A DNA stretch of 64,000 nucleotides from Slackia sp. (GCA_030527325.1 JAUNBA010000002.1:62001-126000), one strand, 5' to 3'. Numbered from the stretch's first letter, positions 34,199 through 44,388 are shown. Numbers and translations are program-made. Notes: generated by a model not told the origin, from the sequence alone.

Positions 34199-36157
34199 CT
34201 ATGAGCGCCTGCGCGGCTTGGAAGAACCTTGCGCAGCGCGCTTCGAACGCCCCTGTCGTTGAGCCGTGCGCGCCTCGCCGTCGCGCCGACGAGGCGCGCC
34301 CTCGCCGCCCTTCGCCCGATGAAGGCGCACCGCGCCGTCCGTCGAAGAACGCGCCGATGCGCCGCGCGGGCGCACAAGGCAGCGCTTATCGTAGCCGATC
34401 AGGTCGTCGCGTCCGGCGCGATGCAGCGCCTCTCTCACCAGATCGCGGTTCTTCGGATCGCGATACTGGATCAATGCGCGCTGAAGCGCCTTGTCATGGG
34501 CGCTTTTCGGCGTGAAGACGGGCTTCATCGTGCGCGGATCGACGCCTGTATAGTACATACACGTCGAAAGCGTCGACGGCGTCGGATAGAAGTCCTGCAC
34601 CTGCTCGGGCATATAGCCCAGGTCGCGGCAATACTCGGCAAGCTCGACCGCCTCTTTCAGCGTCGATCCCGGGTGCGACGACATGAGGTAAGGAACGAGA
34701 TACTGTTTCTTGCCCAGATCGGCGTTCACGCGTCGGTAGCGCTCCCTGAAACGTTCGTAGACCTCGTTGCGCGGCTTGCCCATCACGGAAAGCACCGCGT
34801 CAGACACATGCTCGGGGGCCACTTTGAGCTGGCCGCTCACATGGTGCTCGCACAGTTCCCTGATGAACGTATCGTCGGCGTCGGCCATGACGTAGTCGAA
34901 GCGCACGCCCGAGCGCACGAACACCTTCTTCACCCCCGGAAGCGCGCGCAGGCTTCGCAGCACGTCGACGTAGTCGGCATGATCGACCTCGAGCTTTTTG
35001 CACGGCTCGGGGAACAGGCAGCTTTTATGCGGACACGCGCCGTGCGTGAGCTGCTTGCGGCAAGCGGGCGCGCGGAAATTCGCCGTGGGGCCTCCCACGT
35101 CATGGATGTAGCCTTTGAAATCGGGATCGTGCGTCATGGCTTCGGCCTCTTCGAGCAGCGACTCTTTGCTGCGCGACTGCACGATGCGGCCCTGATGGAA
35201 GGTCAGCGCGCAAAACGAGCATTCGCCGAAACAGCCGCGGCTGCTCGCGAGGCTGAATTTCACCTCGGCGATGGCCGGAACTCCGCCGCGATCTTCGTAC
35301 ATGGGATGGTACGTGCGTGCGTAAGGCAGGCGGTAGACCGCATCGAGCTCTTCGCGCGAAAGCGGCTTGGCAGGAGGGTTTTGCACCACGTATACGGAAT
35401 GCGGATACTCTTCGACCAGGCGTTTTCCCGTGAACGGATCGGAATTGCGGTACTGGATGCCGAAGCTTTCCGCATAGGCGAGCTTGTCGGCCTGCATGCG
35501 CTCGAACGACGGCAGCGTCACGGCGTCGTACACGTAATCGAGCGAGCGGGTCTTATAGACGGTGCCGTCGATGAAGGTGATGTCCTCGATCGCCAACCCC
35601 GCGGCAAGCGCGTCGGCTATCTCCACGATCGAGCGCTCCCCCATGCCGTACGACACGATATCGGCGCCCGAATCGAGGAGGATGGAGCGCTTGAGTTTAT
35701 CGGACCAGTAATCGTAATGCGCCAAACGCCGCAGGCTCGCCTCGATGCCGCCCACGATGATGGGAACGTCCTTGTACGCGCGGCGCACGAGATTGCCGTA
35801 CACCGCCGCCGCGTGGTTCGGCCTCAATCCCGCCTTGCCTCCGGGAGAATAGGCGTCGCTGCGACGCGGTTTTTTCGACGAAGTGTAATGGTTCACCATG
35901 GAATCCATGTTGCCCGCCGACACGAGAAATCCCAGGCGCGGGCGGCCGAAGACCTGCACGCTCGCCGGATCTTTCCAATCGGGCTGGGCGATGACGCCTA
36001 CCCGGTAGCCGTTGGCCTCGAGCACGCGCGTGATGATGGCGGCCCCGAACGAAGGGTGGTCGACGTAGGCATCGCCCGACACGTAGACGAAATCGACCTC
36101 GTCCCATCCCCGCTCGTGCGCTTCTTCGAGCGAAACCGGCAGAAACTTCCCGTTCAT
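34199..36157 (-). CDS. YgiQ-family radical SAM protein
   Basis: 652 residues. It has the YgiQ N-terminal domain (DEVDFVYVSGDAYVDHPSFG), then the radical SAM cluster SSRGCFGECSFCALTFHQG (CX3CX2C), SYGMGER, and further cysteines in CRKQLTHGACPHKSC that may bind a second cluster. KQYLVPYLMSSHPGST and QVQDFYPTPSTLSTCMYYTG are diagnostic. The last 60 residues are a basic, likely disordered tail. The reaction of YgiQ is not established. The ATG follows GAAAGGACGTCA, 30 bases after the tcdA stop, so it is likely co-transcribed. Confidence 0.93.
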   Translation of the reverse strand: MNGKFLPVSLEEAHERGWDEVDFVYVSGDAYVDHPSFGAAIITRVLEANGYRVGVIAQPDWKDPASVQVFGRPRLGFLVSAGNMDSMVNHYTSSKKPRRSDAYSPGGKAGLRPNHAAAVYGNLVRRAYKDVPIIVGGIEASLRRLAHYDYWSDKLKRSILLDSGADIVSYGMGERSIVEIADALAAGLAIEDITFIDGTVYKTRSLDYVYDAVTLPSFERMQADKLAYAESFGIQYRNSDPFTGKRLVEEYPHSVYVVQNPPAKPLSREELDAVYRLPYARTYHPMYEDRGGVPAIAEVKFSLASSRGCFGECSFCALTFHQGRIVQSRSKESLLEEAEAMTHDPDFKGYIHDVGGPTANFRAPACRKQLTHGACPHKSCLFPEPCKKLEVDHADYVDVLRSLRALPGVKKVFVRSGVRFDYVMADADDTFIRELCEHHVSGQLKVAPEHVSDAVLSVMGKPRNEVYERFRERYRRVNADLGKKQYLVPYLMSSHPGSTLKEAVELAEYCRDLGYMPEQVQDFYPTPSTLSTCMYYTGVDPRTMKPVFTPKSAHDKALQRALIQYRDPKNRDLVREALHRAGRDDLIGYDKRCLVRPRGASARSSTDGAVRLHRAKGGEGAPRRRDGEARTAQRQGRSKRAAQGSSKPRRRS

Positions 36158-36187
36158 TGACGTCCTTTCGTCGCGGCGCGGCGCGCC

Positions 36188-36940
36188 TTATTCGATGCCG
36201 AGGATGGCCCGTATCACATCGCCCGCTATCATCTGCCCCATGATGGGCGGCATGAAGGAAAGCGTTCCGAGCTCGGTGCGCTGCCGCCGCTCGGCGCCCT
36301 CCCGGGCGGCCACGGGCACGGGCTGTTCGGGCGAATACAGCACCCGCATGCGGCCTATGCCCCGCTGGCGCGCCTGCTTGCGCACCGCGCGGCACAAAGG
36401 GCAGGTTTCGGTCGCATAGATATCCGCGAAACGAAGCTGCTCCGGGTAGCGCTTGTTCGCCGCCCCCATGCTGCCCACGAACGGAATGCCGTGCCGCTCG
36501 GCATAAGCCGCCAAGGCGAGTTTGGTCGTCACCGTATCGACCGCATCGACGATGAAATCGACCGAATCATCGAGAAAATCGCCCACGATATCCTCGGTGA
36601 CGAACGCGTCGTAGGCCTTCACGCGGGTATGCGGCGATATATCGCGCACCATGGCGGCCATGACATCCGCCTTGCGCCTGCCGACCGTGCTGTAAAACGC
36701 CAACGCCTGACGGTTGATGTTGCTTTCCTCGACCTCGTCGCGGTCGATCAGGACAAGCGTGCCGACGCCTGCGCGCGCCAGCGCCTCGGCGCAGCTCGAA
36801 CCGACGCCTCCCAGGCCGAACACCGCGACGGTCGCCGCGGCCAGGCGTTCGACGCCCTCTTCGCCCACCATGCGCGTCGTGCGTTCGAAGCGCGCCTGCG
36901 AAACCGCGACGGCGGCGACAGGTTGCGAATGAGCGTTCAT
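36188..36940 (-). CDS. tcdA: tRNA threonylcarbamoyladenosine dehydratase TcdA (E1-like)
   Basis: Cyclises t6A37 of ANN-decoding tRNAs to ct6A using ATP. About 250 residues with a ThiF/E1 fold: RTTRMVGEEGVERL, VFGLGGVGSSCAEALARAG (nucleotide site), LIDRDEVEESNINRQALA with the catalytic Arg and Asn, VDAVDTVTTK, and a CPLCRAV pair. The ATG at 36940 is placed by AAAGGGGATCCG; further ATGs upstream lack a site and would run into the terminator. First gene of the tcdA-ygiQ-relQ run. Confidence 0.93.
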   Translation of the reverse strand: MNAHSQPVAAVAVSQARFERTTRMVGEEGVERLAAATVAVFGLGGVGSSCAEALARAGVGTLVLIDRDEVEESNINRQALAFYSTVGRRKADVMAAMVRDISPHTRVKAYDAFVTEDIVGDFLDDSVDFIVDAVDTVTTKLALAAYAERHGIPFVGSMGAANKRYPEQLRFADIYATETCPLCRAVRKQARQRGIGRMRVLYSPEQPVPVAAREGAERRQRTELGTLSFMPPIMGQMIAGDVIRAILGIE

Positions 36941-36981
36941 CGGATCCCCTTTCGACATGCGGGCGCAAACGCCCGGCAATG

Positions 36982-37038
36982 AAAAAACCCGGCTTCGAAC
37001 CATCCCGCACGCGGATCGCGATGCATTCGAAACCGGGT
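36982..37038 (-). terminator. Terminator of the DUF-less lipoprotein gene upstream of tcdA
   Basis: Minus strand: ACCCGGTTTCGAA and TTCGAAGCCGGGT pair with one wobble around a 31-base loop that can fold further, then TTTTTTC. Confidence 0.75.
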
Positions 37039-37066
37039 CGCGGCGCCTTACGCGGCGCGCAGCGCG

Positions 37067-37618
37067 CTATTGCTGGGCGGAGGCGCCGTCGGCAGATCCG
37101 CCCGCCTCGCCGGAGGCAAGCGACGCCACCATGGCATCGGCGTCGGAGAGATGCTTGATGCCCGTATCGTAGCGGGCTTGCACCGCGGCGACCTTCTCCT
37201 CGAACGCCGAAGCGTCCTTAGCGCCTTCGGGCTGGTTTTGCAACGATGCGTACGCCTCGATGTACTCGCTCAAGGCGGCGCTTACATCGGACGCGCCGGC
37301 TTTGTACTCCTCATGCACCTGGGCCAGCGCCTCGGGAGCGCTCAGCTGCTCGAACTTCTCGAGCTTTTTGGCCGCGTCGGACGCGCATTGGCGCATGGCC
37401 GCCACATCGCCCGCCGCCACCGCATCGCTGAACGAAGCCAGCGCATCGGACGCCTCGGCGCCGATGCTGTTGACGCTCGCCATATACGCGCGGTTCTGCT
37501 CGGCGGGGGTTTTCGGCGCGTTTTCGTCCCCGCCGCACGCCGCAAGGGACACGCACAGCATGCATGCCGCAACGACCAGGAGAAACGCACGCGCAGTTCG
37601 TTTTATAGACATATCCAT
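37067..37618 (-). CDS. Secreted lipoprotein, hypothetical
   Basis: About 183 residues. The signal peptide (KRTARAFLLVVAACMLCVSL) ends in lipobox LAAC. The mature part is an Ala/Glu/Asp-rich helical protein that looks like a coiled coil or four-helix bundle (repeated SDAVAAGDVAAMRQCASDAA-type heptads). I do not recognise a family. AAAGGG precedes the ATG at 37618. It is a single gene between two terminators. Confidence 0.75.
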   Translation of the reverse strand: MDMSIKRTARAFLLVVAACMLCVSLAACGGDENAPKTPAEQNRAYMASVNSIGAEASDALASFSDAVAAGDVAAMRQCASDAAKKLEKFEQLSAPEALAQVHEEYKAGASDVSAALSEYIEAYASLQNQPEGAKDASAFEEKVAAVQARYDTGIKHLSDADAMVASLASGEAGGSADGASAQQ

Positions 37619-37655
37619 CAAAGCCCTTTCATACTGCCGTGAAAAGGAACTATAC

Positions 37656-37686
37656 CAAAAAGAACGCGGCGCCCCGGGGCGCCGCG
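37656..37686 (-). terminator. Terminator of argR
   Basis: A GC-only palindrome, CGCGGCGCCCC / GGGGCGCCGCG (the centre must open to form the loop), followed on the minus strand by TTCTTTTTGG. Confidence 0.75.
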
Positions 37687-37723
37687 CCAATTTCCATAGG
37701 AGGCCGATGGACGGATGCGGACC

Positions 37724-38155
37724 TTACTGGTGGTCCTGCAAATGGCGAATGACCTCGGCCACGCTTTGGGCCTCGATGGAGCTGCGGCACATGACGAAGA
37801 TCGTGTCGTCGCCGGCAAGCGTTCCCGCCACGCCTTTGAGCTGGGCCGCGTCGAGCGCGACGGCCACCCCGCTCGCGATGCCCGACGGCGTGCGCACCAC
37901 CAGGAAATTATTGACGATCTCGATGCCCTCGACGAGTTCGCCCACCATGCGCTGCAAACGCAGGTCTTCGGGCAGGACGTAATAGCCGTCGCGCGACTTG
38001 GCCAACCCCATGCCCGCGATATCGCGCGATACGGTGGCCTGCGTGCAATCGTAGCCCTCCGAGCGCAGCTCCTCCACCAGATCGCGCTGCGTCTTGATAT
38101 TGCCGCGACGGATGATTTCGCGAATCACGTCGTGGCGCACTGCTCGCTTCGTCAT
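37724..38155 (-). CDS. argR: Arginine repressor ArgR
   Basis: Hexameric arginine-sensing regulator of arginine synthesis and use. 143 residues, standard size. The winged helix is seen in RHDVIREIIRRGNIKTQRDL and DCTQATVSRDIAGMGLAK. The C-terminal arginine-binding part has NNFLVVRTPSGIASGVAVAL and GTLAGDDTIFVMCRS with the two Asp residues for arginine. GAGGGGAGCATT precedes the ATG. No arginine genes adjoin it, so it acts in trans. A clear ARG box is not seen in its own upstream region. Confidence 0.95.
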   Translation of the reverse strand: MTKRAVRHDVIREIIRRGNIKTQRDLVEELRSEGYDCTQATVSRDIAGMGLAKSRDGYYVLPEDLRLQRMVGELVEGIEIVNNFLVVRTPSGIASGVAVALDAAQLKGVAGTLAGDDTIFVMCRSSIEAQSVAEVIRHLQDHQ

Positions 38156-38438
38156 AATGCTCCCCTCGGTTTTTTATGCAAAGCACCCGCATGCCGGAAG
38201 AAACCAGCATGATTTAACGAAGAGAAAATACAAGACGATGTATGCGATTGCAAGCCTTATTCAATCAAATAGCCCTTTCGTCACCGAATCGTATCCGTGA
38301 TGAATATTCACGCGCCGCAACGCGCGGGGCGAAAAGCGACGGGAGCGTGACGGCTGCGTGTACGATGCCGCGCAATGCCGCGGCGCGCGGCGTTGTGCGC
38401 TACCATGGTCGGAAAAACCGGACAGAGGAGGTACGGGC

Positions 38439-39740
38439 ATGCAGCAGGACGTCTTTTCGAGGAGGTGCGGCGCGGCGGGAGGAAGCGACGGGCGACGGGG
38501 AGCCCAACCCGCGCGCGAGCGCAATAAAGCGGCCATCGTGTCCTATTTCGAACAGGGAGCCAAGCCCGATGCGCGCTTCGTGGGCATCGAGCTCGAGCGG
38601 TTCCTCGTCGACAGCACAGGCGAGCCGCTTTCCTACGACCAGCCCCACGGCGTGCGCGACGTGCTCGAAGGCCTGCGCCGCCATTACCCGCACGTCGCCA
38701 TGCACGGCGACGACATACTCGGCGTCGCCAAAGACGGCGCGAACGTGACCATCGAGCCCGCCGCGCAGATCGAGCTTTCCGCAGGCCCGTTCGTCTCCCT
38801 CGAAGAGGCCCGGCGCGCGTTCGAGGAGTTCGACGACGCGCTCGCCGAGCAGCTCGAAGCCGTCTGCGGACGCATCGTCGCGCGCGGATACGACCCCGCA
38901 CTGCGTGCCGCCGACAAAACGCTCATCCCGAAGGCGCGCTACGCATACATGAGCGAATACCTCTCGGCCATCTCGCCTTGGGGACCCCGCATGATGCGCG
39001 CCAGCGCGTCCACCCAGGTGTCCGTCGACTACCGCGACGAAGCCGATTGCGTCAAAAAGATGCGCGTCGCCGCCGTGCTCGCCCCGCTATTCGCCTTGAT
39101 CTGCGATAACGCGCCCGTCTTCGAAGGAGGCGCGCGGCCCCACCCCTGCATGCGCACCGAAATCTGGAAGTTCTGCGACCCCGATCGCTGCAACACGCCC
39201 CCCCGCGTGCTCGACCCGTCGTTCGGATTTTCCTCCTACGCCGACTACATCCTGGACACGCCCGCCATCGTGCGCCTCGACGAATACGGCGAAGCACATT
39301 ACGACCCGCGCCCGTTCGGTGAGATCTACGCCGAACGTCCCATGACGCGTGCCGACGTGGAGCACGCGCTTTCCATGGTATTTCCCGACGTGCGCCTGAA
39401 AAGCTACGTCGAAATCAGGCCGGCCGATTCCATGCCCGTACCGTACGCGCTCGCCTACGCCGCGCTCATCAAAGGGCTTTTCTACTGCGACCGCTGCCTC
39501 GAATCGCTGCACGCCTCGTGCCTGCAGCTCGACGCCTCCCAGATCGACCTGGCCAAAGAAGCCGTCATGGCGCAGGGCTACGAAGCGCGCGTGTACGGGC
39601 GCGACGCAGGCGCGTTGGCCGACGATTTGTTCGCGATGGCCCGTCAAGGCCTTGCGTCCATAGCGCCGCACGAGGTCGGCTTCCTCGAGCCGCTCGCATC
39701 CCTCGTCGCGCGCAGGACGACCCTTGCCGACGAAGCGTAA
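38439..39740 (+). CDS. gshA: Glutamate-cysteine ligase (GCS2 type)
   Basis: Forms gamma-glutamylcysteine from Glu, Cys and ATP. About 433 residues. Family marks: RFVGIELERFLVD, DDILGVAKDGANVTIEPAAQ (active-site acidic and Gln residues), IELSAGPF and RMMRASASTQVSVDYRDE, then KSYVEIRPADSMP. The ATG at 38439 has GAGGAGGTACGGGC upstream; the frame extends 27 codons further but without a site. No glutathione synthetase is nearby, so gamma-glutamylcysteine itself may be the low-molecular-weight thiol, or this is an EgtA-like enzyme. Divergent from argR. Confidence 0.88.
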   Translation: MQQDVFSRRCGAAGGSDGRRGAQPARERNKAAIVSYFEQGAKPDARFVGIELERFLVDSTGEPLSYDQPHGVRDVLEGLRRHYPHVAMHGDDILGVAKDGANVTIEPAAQIELSAGPFVSLEEARRAFEEFDDALAEQLEAVCGRIVARGYDPALRAADKTLIPKARYAYMSEYLSAISPWGPRMMRASASTQVSVDYRDEADCVKKMRVAAVLAPLFALICDNAPVFEGGARPHPCMRTEIWKFCDPDRCNTPPRVLDPSFGFSSYADYILDTPAIVRLDEYGEAHYDPRPFGEIYAERPMTRADVEHALSMVFPDVRLKSYVEIRPADSMPVPYALAYAALIKGLFYCDRCLESLHASCLQLDASQIDLAKEAVMAQGYEARVYGRDAGALADDLFAMARQGLASIAPHEVGFLEPLASLVARRTTLADEA

Positions 39741-39756
39741 ATCCGCTCCACGTACG

Positions 39757-39797
39757 ACGGAGCCGCCGCGACGACGCGCGACGGCTCCGTTTTTTTT
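39757..39797 (+). terminator. Terminator of the glutamate-cysteine ligase gene
   Basis: ACGGAGCCG and CGGCTCCGT enclose a loop that is itself GC-rich, followed by TTTTTTT. Confidence 0.9.
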
Positions 39798-39840
39798 CGC
39801 GGCGCGTCTGGCGCGGCCGCATCGCTATGCGCAGATGACG

Positions 39841-42273
39841 TTATCCGCGCACCTCGGCGCCCGTGGCGCCGCAGACCTTCTTGATCAAGCGCTCGTGGGC
39901 TTTGTCCACTTCTTCGCCGGTCAGCGTGCGATCGGCCGCGCGATACGTCAACGAATACGCCATGGACTTCTTGCCTGCGCCGATACGCTCTTCGTCGCGA
40001 TACACGTCGAACAGCTGCACGCCCTCGAGCAGCTTGCCGCCTGCCGAGCTCATGCATTGCATCAGCCGCTCGTGCGTCACGGATTCGTCGACCACGAAGG
40101 CCGCATCGCGCTCGACCGCCGGGAACTGGGGCACGTCCACGTAATCGCGGGCGGGACGGCACGCACGCTCGAGCACGGCCATATCCAGCTCGAAAGCGAC
40201 CACCGGCGCGTTCGCGCCGAAGGCGTCGACCGCGAGCGGATGAATCTCGCCGACCCAGCCGACCACGTCGCCGCCCGACAGCATCTGCGCAGCGCGGCCG
40301 GGCTGCAAGTGCGCGGATTCCTCGGCGGACAGCGCCTTGAAGCGCACCTTGGGCAGCGCGAGCTCGCGCGCGATGGATTCGAGCACGCCTTTGCCGTCGA
40401 AGAAATCGAAGGCGGCAGGAGCATTGTTCCAGGCCACAGGCCCCATGGCTCCCGCCAAAACGCCCGCGACCCGGCGGCGCTCCTTCGGCTGAGCCGCTCC
40501 TTCGCGCGCGGAGAACACCGTGCCGATCTCGTAAAGCTGGATATTGTCCACGCCGCGGCTCTGGTTATACGCCACGCTGCGCAACAGGCCGGGGATGATG
40601 GTGCGGCGCATGCAGGACTGCTCGGCGTTCATGGGATTGATAAGCTCAGCGGCTTCGCCCAACCCCTCCTCGTTCATGCGCAGCTTCTCGACGTCGTCGG
40701 CGGCCGCGAAAGAATACGTCATGGTCTCGTTCATGCCGCATGCGGAAAGCGCCGCGTGCAGCTTGGCGTCCACGATCTGCTGCGGCGTGCGCACCCCGAG
40801 ACGTCCGCGGCCCGCAGGCAGCGTGGAGGGAATGCGGTCCATGCCGTAAAGACGCAGGACCTCTTCATACAGGTCGATTTCGCGCTCGAGGTCGGGGCGG
40901 AACGTGGGGGCGGCCACGGACAGAACGCCGTCGCCTTGATCGGACACAGCGCAACCCAGGCGCGTGAGGCAGTCGACGATGAAATCGACCGCGATCGCGG
41001 CGCCCATCATCTTCCGGAAGCGATCGACGCGAAACGCCAGGACGCGCGGCTCGGGTTCGCCGGCGGGCCATTCGTCCACGATGCCCGCGCACACGGTGCC
41101 GCCGGAAACCTCGGCGATCAAGGCGGCGGCGTAGTCGGCGCGTGCGTCGACGCCCAGGTCGTCGACGCGACGCTCGTAGCGCAGCGACGACTCGCTGATC
41201 AATCCGAGATTGCGGCTCGTGCGGCTCGTGCGGCCGGATTCGAACACGGCCGTTTCCAGCAAGACGTTCGTCGTGGCATCGGTGACCTCGGAATCGAGGC
41301 CGCCCATGACGCCGGCGAGCGCCACCGCGCGCTGCGGCGTGGCGATGACGGTCATGTCGGGCGTCAACGCGCGCTCTTCGCCGTCGAGCGTGACCAGCTT
41401 TTCGCCCTCGCGGGCCGCGCGCACCTGAATGCGAGCTTTGCCGTCTTCGGTATCGAGCGCGTCGAAATCGAACGTGTGCAAAGGCTGTCCCAGCTCGAAC
41501 AGCACGTAATTCGTCACGTCGACGATGTTGTTCACGGAACGCTGGCCGATGGCGCTCAAGCGTTCGACGAGCCATGCGGGACTCGGGCCCACCTTGACGT
41601 CCTTGATCAGACGCGCGGTGTAGCGCGGGCAACGCGCGGGATCGGCTATTTCGACGCTTACCGCATCGGCGGTCGCCTCGCCCGACTCTTCGAGCTCGGC
41701 AGCAGGCTCGCACCAATCGCGGCCGTACATCGCGCCCACCTCGCGCGCGAAGCCCACCATGGACAGGCAATCGGGGCGATTCGGAGTGATTTCCAGATCG
41801 AGCACCGTGTCGGTCAGGCCCAGGTAATCGGCGATCGGCGTGCCCACGACGGCATTCTCGGGAAGTACCCAGATGCCCTCATGCTCGTTGCCCAATCCGA
41901 GCTCGCGCTTGGAGCAGCACATGCCGAAGCTCGCCACGCCGCGCAGCTTGGACTTCTTGATCTTGAAATCGCCCGGCAGCACCGCGCCCACGGTCGCCAC
42001 GGGCACCTTGATACCCTGGGCGATGTTGGGAGCGCCGCATACGATCTGGATGGGCTCCGCTTCGCCCACGTCGACCGTGACCACATGCATGTGGTCGCTG
42101 TCGGGATGGTCTTCGCACGTTTCGACGAAGCCCACGACCACGCCGTCGAACGCGGCGCCGAGCGTTTCGACTCCCTCGACGCCCGTGCCCGTCAGGTCGA
42201 GACGGTCGCAGAATTCCTTGATATCGCCCGGCACGTCCACGTAATCGGACAGCCACTTCAGAGAAACCTTCAT
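39841..42273 (-). CDS. pheT: Phenylalanine-tRNA ligase beta subunit
   Basis: 810 residues, the full bacterial length. N-terminal [20 protein letters not shown]; the tRNA-binding EMAP-like domain ([20 protein letters not shown], with [17 protein letters not shown]); B3/B4 editing region with [19 protein letters not shown] and the RYERRVD block; the B5 region; the catalytic-like core; and the C-terminal anticodon-binding domain with [20 protein letters not shown]. Starts 22 bases after pheS. Controlled by the T-box ahead of pheS. Confidence 0.97.
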   Translation of the reverse strand: MKVSLKWLSDYVDVPGDIKEFCDRLDLTGTGVEGVETLGAAFDGVVVGFVETCEDHPDSDHMHVVTVDVGEAEPIQIVCGAPNIAQGIKVPVATVGAVLPGDFKIKKSKLRGVASFGMCCSKRELGLGNEHEGIWVLPENAVVGTPIADYLGLTDTVLDLEITPNRPDCLSMVGFAREVGAMYGRDWCEPAAELEESGEATADAVSVEIADPARCPRYTARLIKDVKVGPSPAWLVERLSAIGQRSVNNIVDVTNYVLFELGQPLHTFDFDALDTEDGKARIQVRAAREGEKLVTLDGEERALTPDMTVIATPQRAVALAGVMGGLDSEVTDATTNVLLETAVFESGRTSRTSRNLGLISESSLRYERRVDDLGVDARADYAAALIAEVSGGTVCAGIVDEWPAGEPEPRVLAFRVDRFRKMMGAAIAVDFIVDCLTRLGCAVSDQGDGVLSVAAPTFRPDLEREIDLYEEVLRLYGMDRIPSTLPAGRGRLGVRTPQQIVDAKLHAALSACGMNETMTYSFAAADDVEKLRMNEEGLGEAAELINPMNAEQSCMRRTIIPGLLRSVAYNQSRGVDNIQLYEIGTVFSAREGAAQPKERRRVAGVLAGAMGPVAWNNAPAAFDFFDGKGVLESIARELALPKVRFKALSAEESAHLQPGRAAQMLSGGDVVGWVGEIHPLAVDAFGANAPVVAFELDMAVLERACRPARDYVDVPQFPAVERDAAFVVDESVTHERLMQCMSSAGGKLLEGVQLFDVYRDEERIGAGKKSMAYSLTYRAADRTLTGEEVDKAHERLIKKVCGATGAEVRG

Positions 42274-42295
42274 ATCGTGATCTTCCCTTCGAGAC

Positions 42296-43378
42296 CTAGA
42301 ACTGACGCAGGAAACGCATATCGCCCTCGAGCAGCATGCGCAGGTCGGGCACGTTGTACTTCAGGCACGCGATACGCTCGACGCCCATGCCGAACGCGAA
42401 GCCGGAATACTTCTCGGGGTCGATGCCGACGAACCCGTACACGTTGGGATCGACCATGCCGCAGCCCAGGATTTCAAGCCAGCCCGTGCCCTTGCACATG
42501 CGGCAGCGCTCGCCGTCGTGCAGATGCCCCGTGCCGCCGCACACGCCGCAGCTGACATCGGCTTCGGCGGAAGGCTCCGTGAACGGGAAGTAATGCGCGC
42601 GAAAACGCGTCTTGCGATCTTCGCCGAACATCTGCTTGCAGAAATACTCGAGCGTTCCCTTGAGATCGCCGAACGTGATGCCCTCGTCGACGACCAGGCC
42701 TTCCACCTGGTGGAACTGCGGCAGATGGCTGGGGTCGGCCACATCGCGGCGGTAGACCTTGCCGGGCGCGATGATATAGATCGGCGGCTTGTTCTCTTCC
42801 ATGGTATGCACCTGCACGCCCGACGTCTGCGTGCGCAGCAGCACCTTGGATTCGCCGCGCACCGCCGCATGGTCGCCCGTGCGGTCGACCATGTAGAAGG
42901 TGTCCTGCATGCCGCGGGAGGGGTGGTCTTCGGGCGCGTTGAGGGCCTGGAAGTTGTAGTAGTCGGTCTCGACCTCGGGACCCTGGGCCACCGAATAGCC
43001 CATGCCGAGAAAGATGTCGGAAATTTCATCGATAATGCCGCTGATCAGATGACGCGTGCCCATCTGCTGCACACGCCCGGGAAGCGTGACGTCGACGGCT
43101 TCGGCATCCATCTTCGCCGAAAGCTCCGCCTGAGAAAGCGCGGCTTTACGCGCTTCGAGCGCCGCTTCGACCGCGTTGCGCACCTCGTTGGCGGTCTTGC
43201 CCACCGTGGCGCGCTCTTCGGGGGCAAGCTGCCCCATACCGCGCAAATACCCCGTCAACGTGCCTTTCTTGCCCAGCACGCCGATGCGCACGCTTTCGAG
43301 CGCGGCCGTATCGCCGGCCTGTTCGATCTGCTCGAGCGTCGCGGCCCTCAATGCGACGAGTTCGTCGATGATCGCCAT
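42296..43378 (-). CDS. pheS: Phenylalanine-tRNA ligase alpha subunit
   Basis: 360 residues, catalytic subunit of the (alpha-beta)2 enzyme. N-terminal coiled coil; motif 2 region with [60 protein letters not shown], and motif 3 [16 protein letters not shown]. Two Cys pairs (CGVCGGTG and CRMCKGTGW) form a zinc-knuckle-like insert, as in many Gram-positive-type PheS. The ATG at 43378 has AAAGGCGAAGG upstream. Its leader is a T-box. Confidence 0.97.
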   Translation of the reverse strand: MAIIDELVALRAATLEQIEQAGDTAALESVRIGVLGKKGTLTGYLRGMGQLAPEERATVGKTANEVRNAVEAALEARKAALSQAELSAKMDAEAVDVTLPGRVQQMGTRHLISGIIDEISDIFLGMGYSVAQGPEVETDYYNFQALNAPEDHPSRGMQDTFYMVDRTGDHAAVRGESKVLLRTQTSGVQVHTMEENKPPIYIIAPGKVYRRDVADPSHLPQFHQVEGLVVDEGITFGDLKGTLEYFCKQMFGEDRKTRFRAHYFPFTEPSAEADVSCGVCGGTGHLHDGERCRMCKGTGWLEILGCGMVDPNVYGFVGIDPEKYSGFAFGMGVERIACLKYNVPDLRMLLEGDMRFLRQF

Positions 43379-43454
43379 GTGCCTTCGCCTTTCTTCCGTG
43401 CGGGGCCTCGTTGCCCCGCTGTTTGCATGCGCGCGGCGGCGCGCTACGGCCGCC

Positions 43455-43790
43455 GCAATGAAAAAAGCCTTCTTCCGCCCCGGCGCATGATGTGCGCGTC
43501 CAAGGACGAAAGAAGGCTTTCGCGGTACCACCCTGGTTGACGACGAGACATACGACCGCCGCGATGCACGGCGACCGGGCCTGCCGCCCGCTCATTGGCC
43601 CTATGACGGGAGCACCCGGCATGGCTTACTGAACATCCGCGCCGCCGGGCACGATCGTGCTCGACAGGACGCCCCGCGTTCGGCCGTGCTGCTCGGAAGG
43701 GAATCGACGCGCGCCGCTGCGGGCTCTCTCAGCCGCGAAGCCCTTCTCTGGAGCAACGGGGATGCGCATCGCTGTCTTCGTCGACGCATT
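43455..43790 (-). promoter_or_regulatory. T-box leader (phenylalanine) of pheST
   Basis: On the minus strand the T-box core AGGGTGGTACCGCG (43521-43534) follows AACC and is part of the antiterminator. The competing terminator pairs AAGCCTTCTT with AAGAAGGCTT (43460-43519) and ends in TTTTTTC. About 200 bases upstream the stem I region has an AGAGA-type apical motif (GCTGAGAGAGCC) and a GA-rich base. A TTC in GATTCCC or CCTTCCG is the likely Phe specifier, but I cannot fix which. Uncharged tRNA-Phe would prevent termination. Confidence 0.9.
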
Positions 43791-43920
43791 TCGCATCGCA
43801 TGCGCGATGCACTGCCGCATTATAGCGCAAGCTGACGCGCACGGCGCAAAAGAGCGGCGGCGGTCGAACGCCGAAAGAGTATGATTCGTATGGCAGAGAC
43901 AACCGAGACCAGGAGCGATC

Positions 43921-44295
43921 ATGCAAGAACCGTACGATCCCTATCAGCCCCAACAGCCCCAGGACCAGCCGACGCAAACCCCTTACCAGGCATATCCGCA
44001 GCAGCCGTATCAGCAGGCCTGCTACACCCAGCCGGGCAACGGCTACGGCGGCATCTACCCCATGAGCGACACCGACCACATCCTGCGCCTTATCGCCTTC
44101 GTATTCAATATCGTATCGCTCGTGGCGTCGTGCTGGCTGATCATCCCGCTGGCATGGATGATTCCCATGTGCGTCAGATCGTGGGGAATCTACAAGGGAA
44201 CCAAGCCGAACACCGTCGCGTTCGACGTCTGCACGCTGATCTTCCTGTCGCTCGTCGGAGGAATCCTGCTGCTCATTTCGCGCAAAGACCGCTAG
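43921..44295 (+). CDS. Small membrane protein with Pro/Gln/Tyr-rich N-terminal tail
   Basis: 124 residues. Residues 1-45 are a low-complexity cytoplasmic tail of Gln, Pro and Tyr (PYDPYQPQQPQDQPTQTPYQ). Two or three hydrophobic helices follow: ILRLIAFVFNIVSLVASCW, LIIPLAWMIPMCV and DVCTLIFLSLVGGILLL. The layout is common to Gram-positive DUF4190/zinc-ribbon-like proteins, often of unknown role. AGGAGCGATC precedes the ATG. No family can be assigned with confidence. Confidence 0.72.
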   Translation: MQEPYDPYQPQQPQDQPTQTPYQAYPQQPYQQACYTQPGNGYGGIYPMSDTDHILRLIAFVFNIVSLVASCWLIIPLAWMIPMCVRSWGIYKGTKPNTVAFDVCTLIFLSLVGGILLLISRKDR

Positions 44296-44327
44296 GGCGA
44301 AGCCGCGGCGCGCGAGCGATTCCCCGC

Positions 44328-44365
44328 TTCGCACGGGGGGGGCGGATACCGCCCCCCCGTGCGAA
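44328..44365. other. G-rich hairpin upstream of the NUDIX gene
   Basis: TTCGCAC plus a run of eight G faces seven C plus GTGCGAA around CGGATACCG, so the arms match but for one extra G. No U tract follows. It lies between the membrane-protein stop and the NUDIX ribosome site and may be a weak terminator or an mRNA structure. A run of eight G is also prone to slippage. Confidence 0.5.
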
Positions 44366-44388
44366 CGCCCTATCGAAAGGAAATGCCC

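Noticed and set aside
38297..38311. TGAATATTCA near the argR-gshA gap as an ARG box
   Set aside because: ARG boxes have the TGAAT and ATTCA halves four bases apart; here they touch. A TATTCA at 38259-38264 has no proper partner half either. Not enough to call an operator.
44324..44370. G-rich hairpin before the NUDIX gene as a riboswitch
   Set aside because: It is a plain long hairpin without any conserved aptamer element that I know; kept only as a structure.
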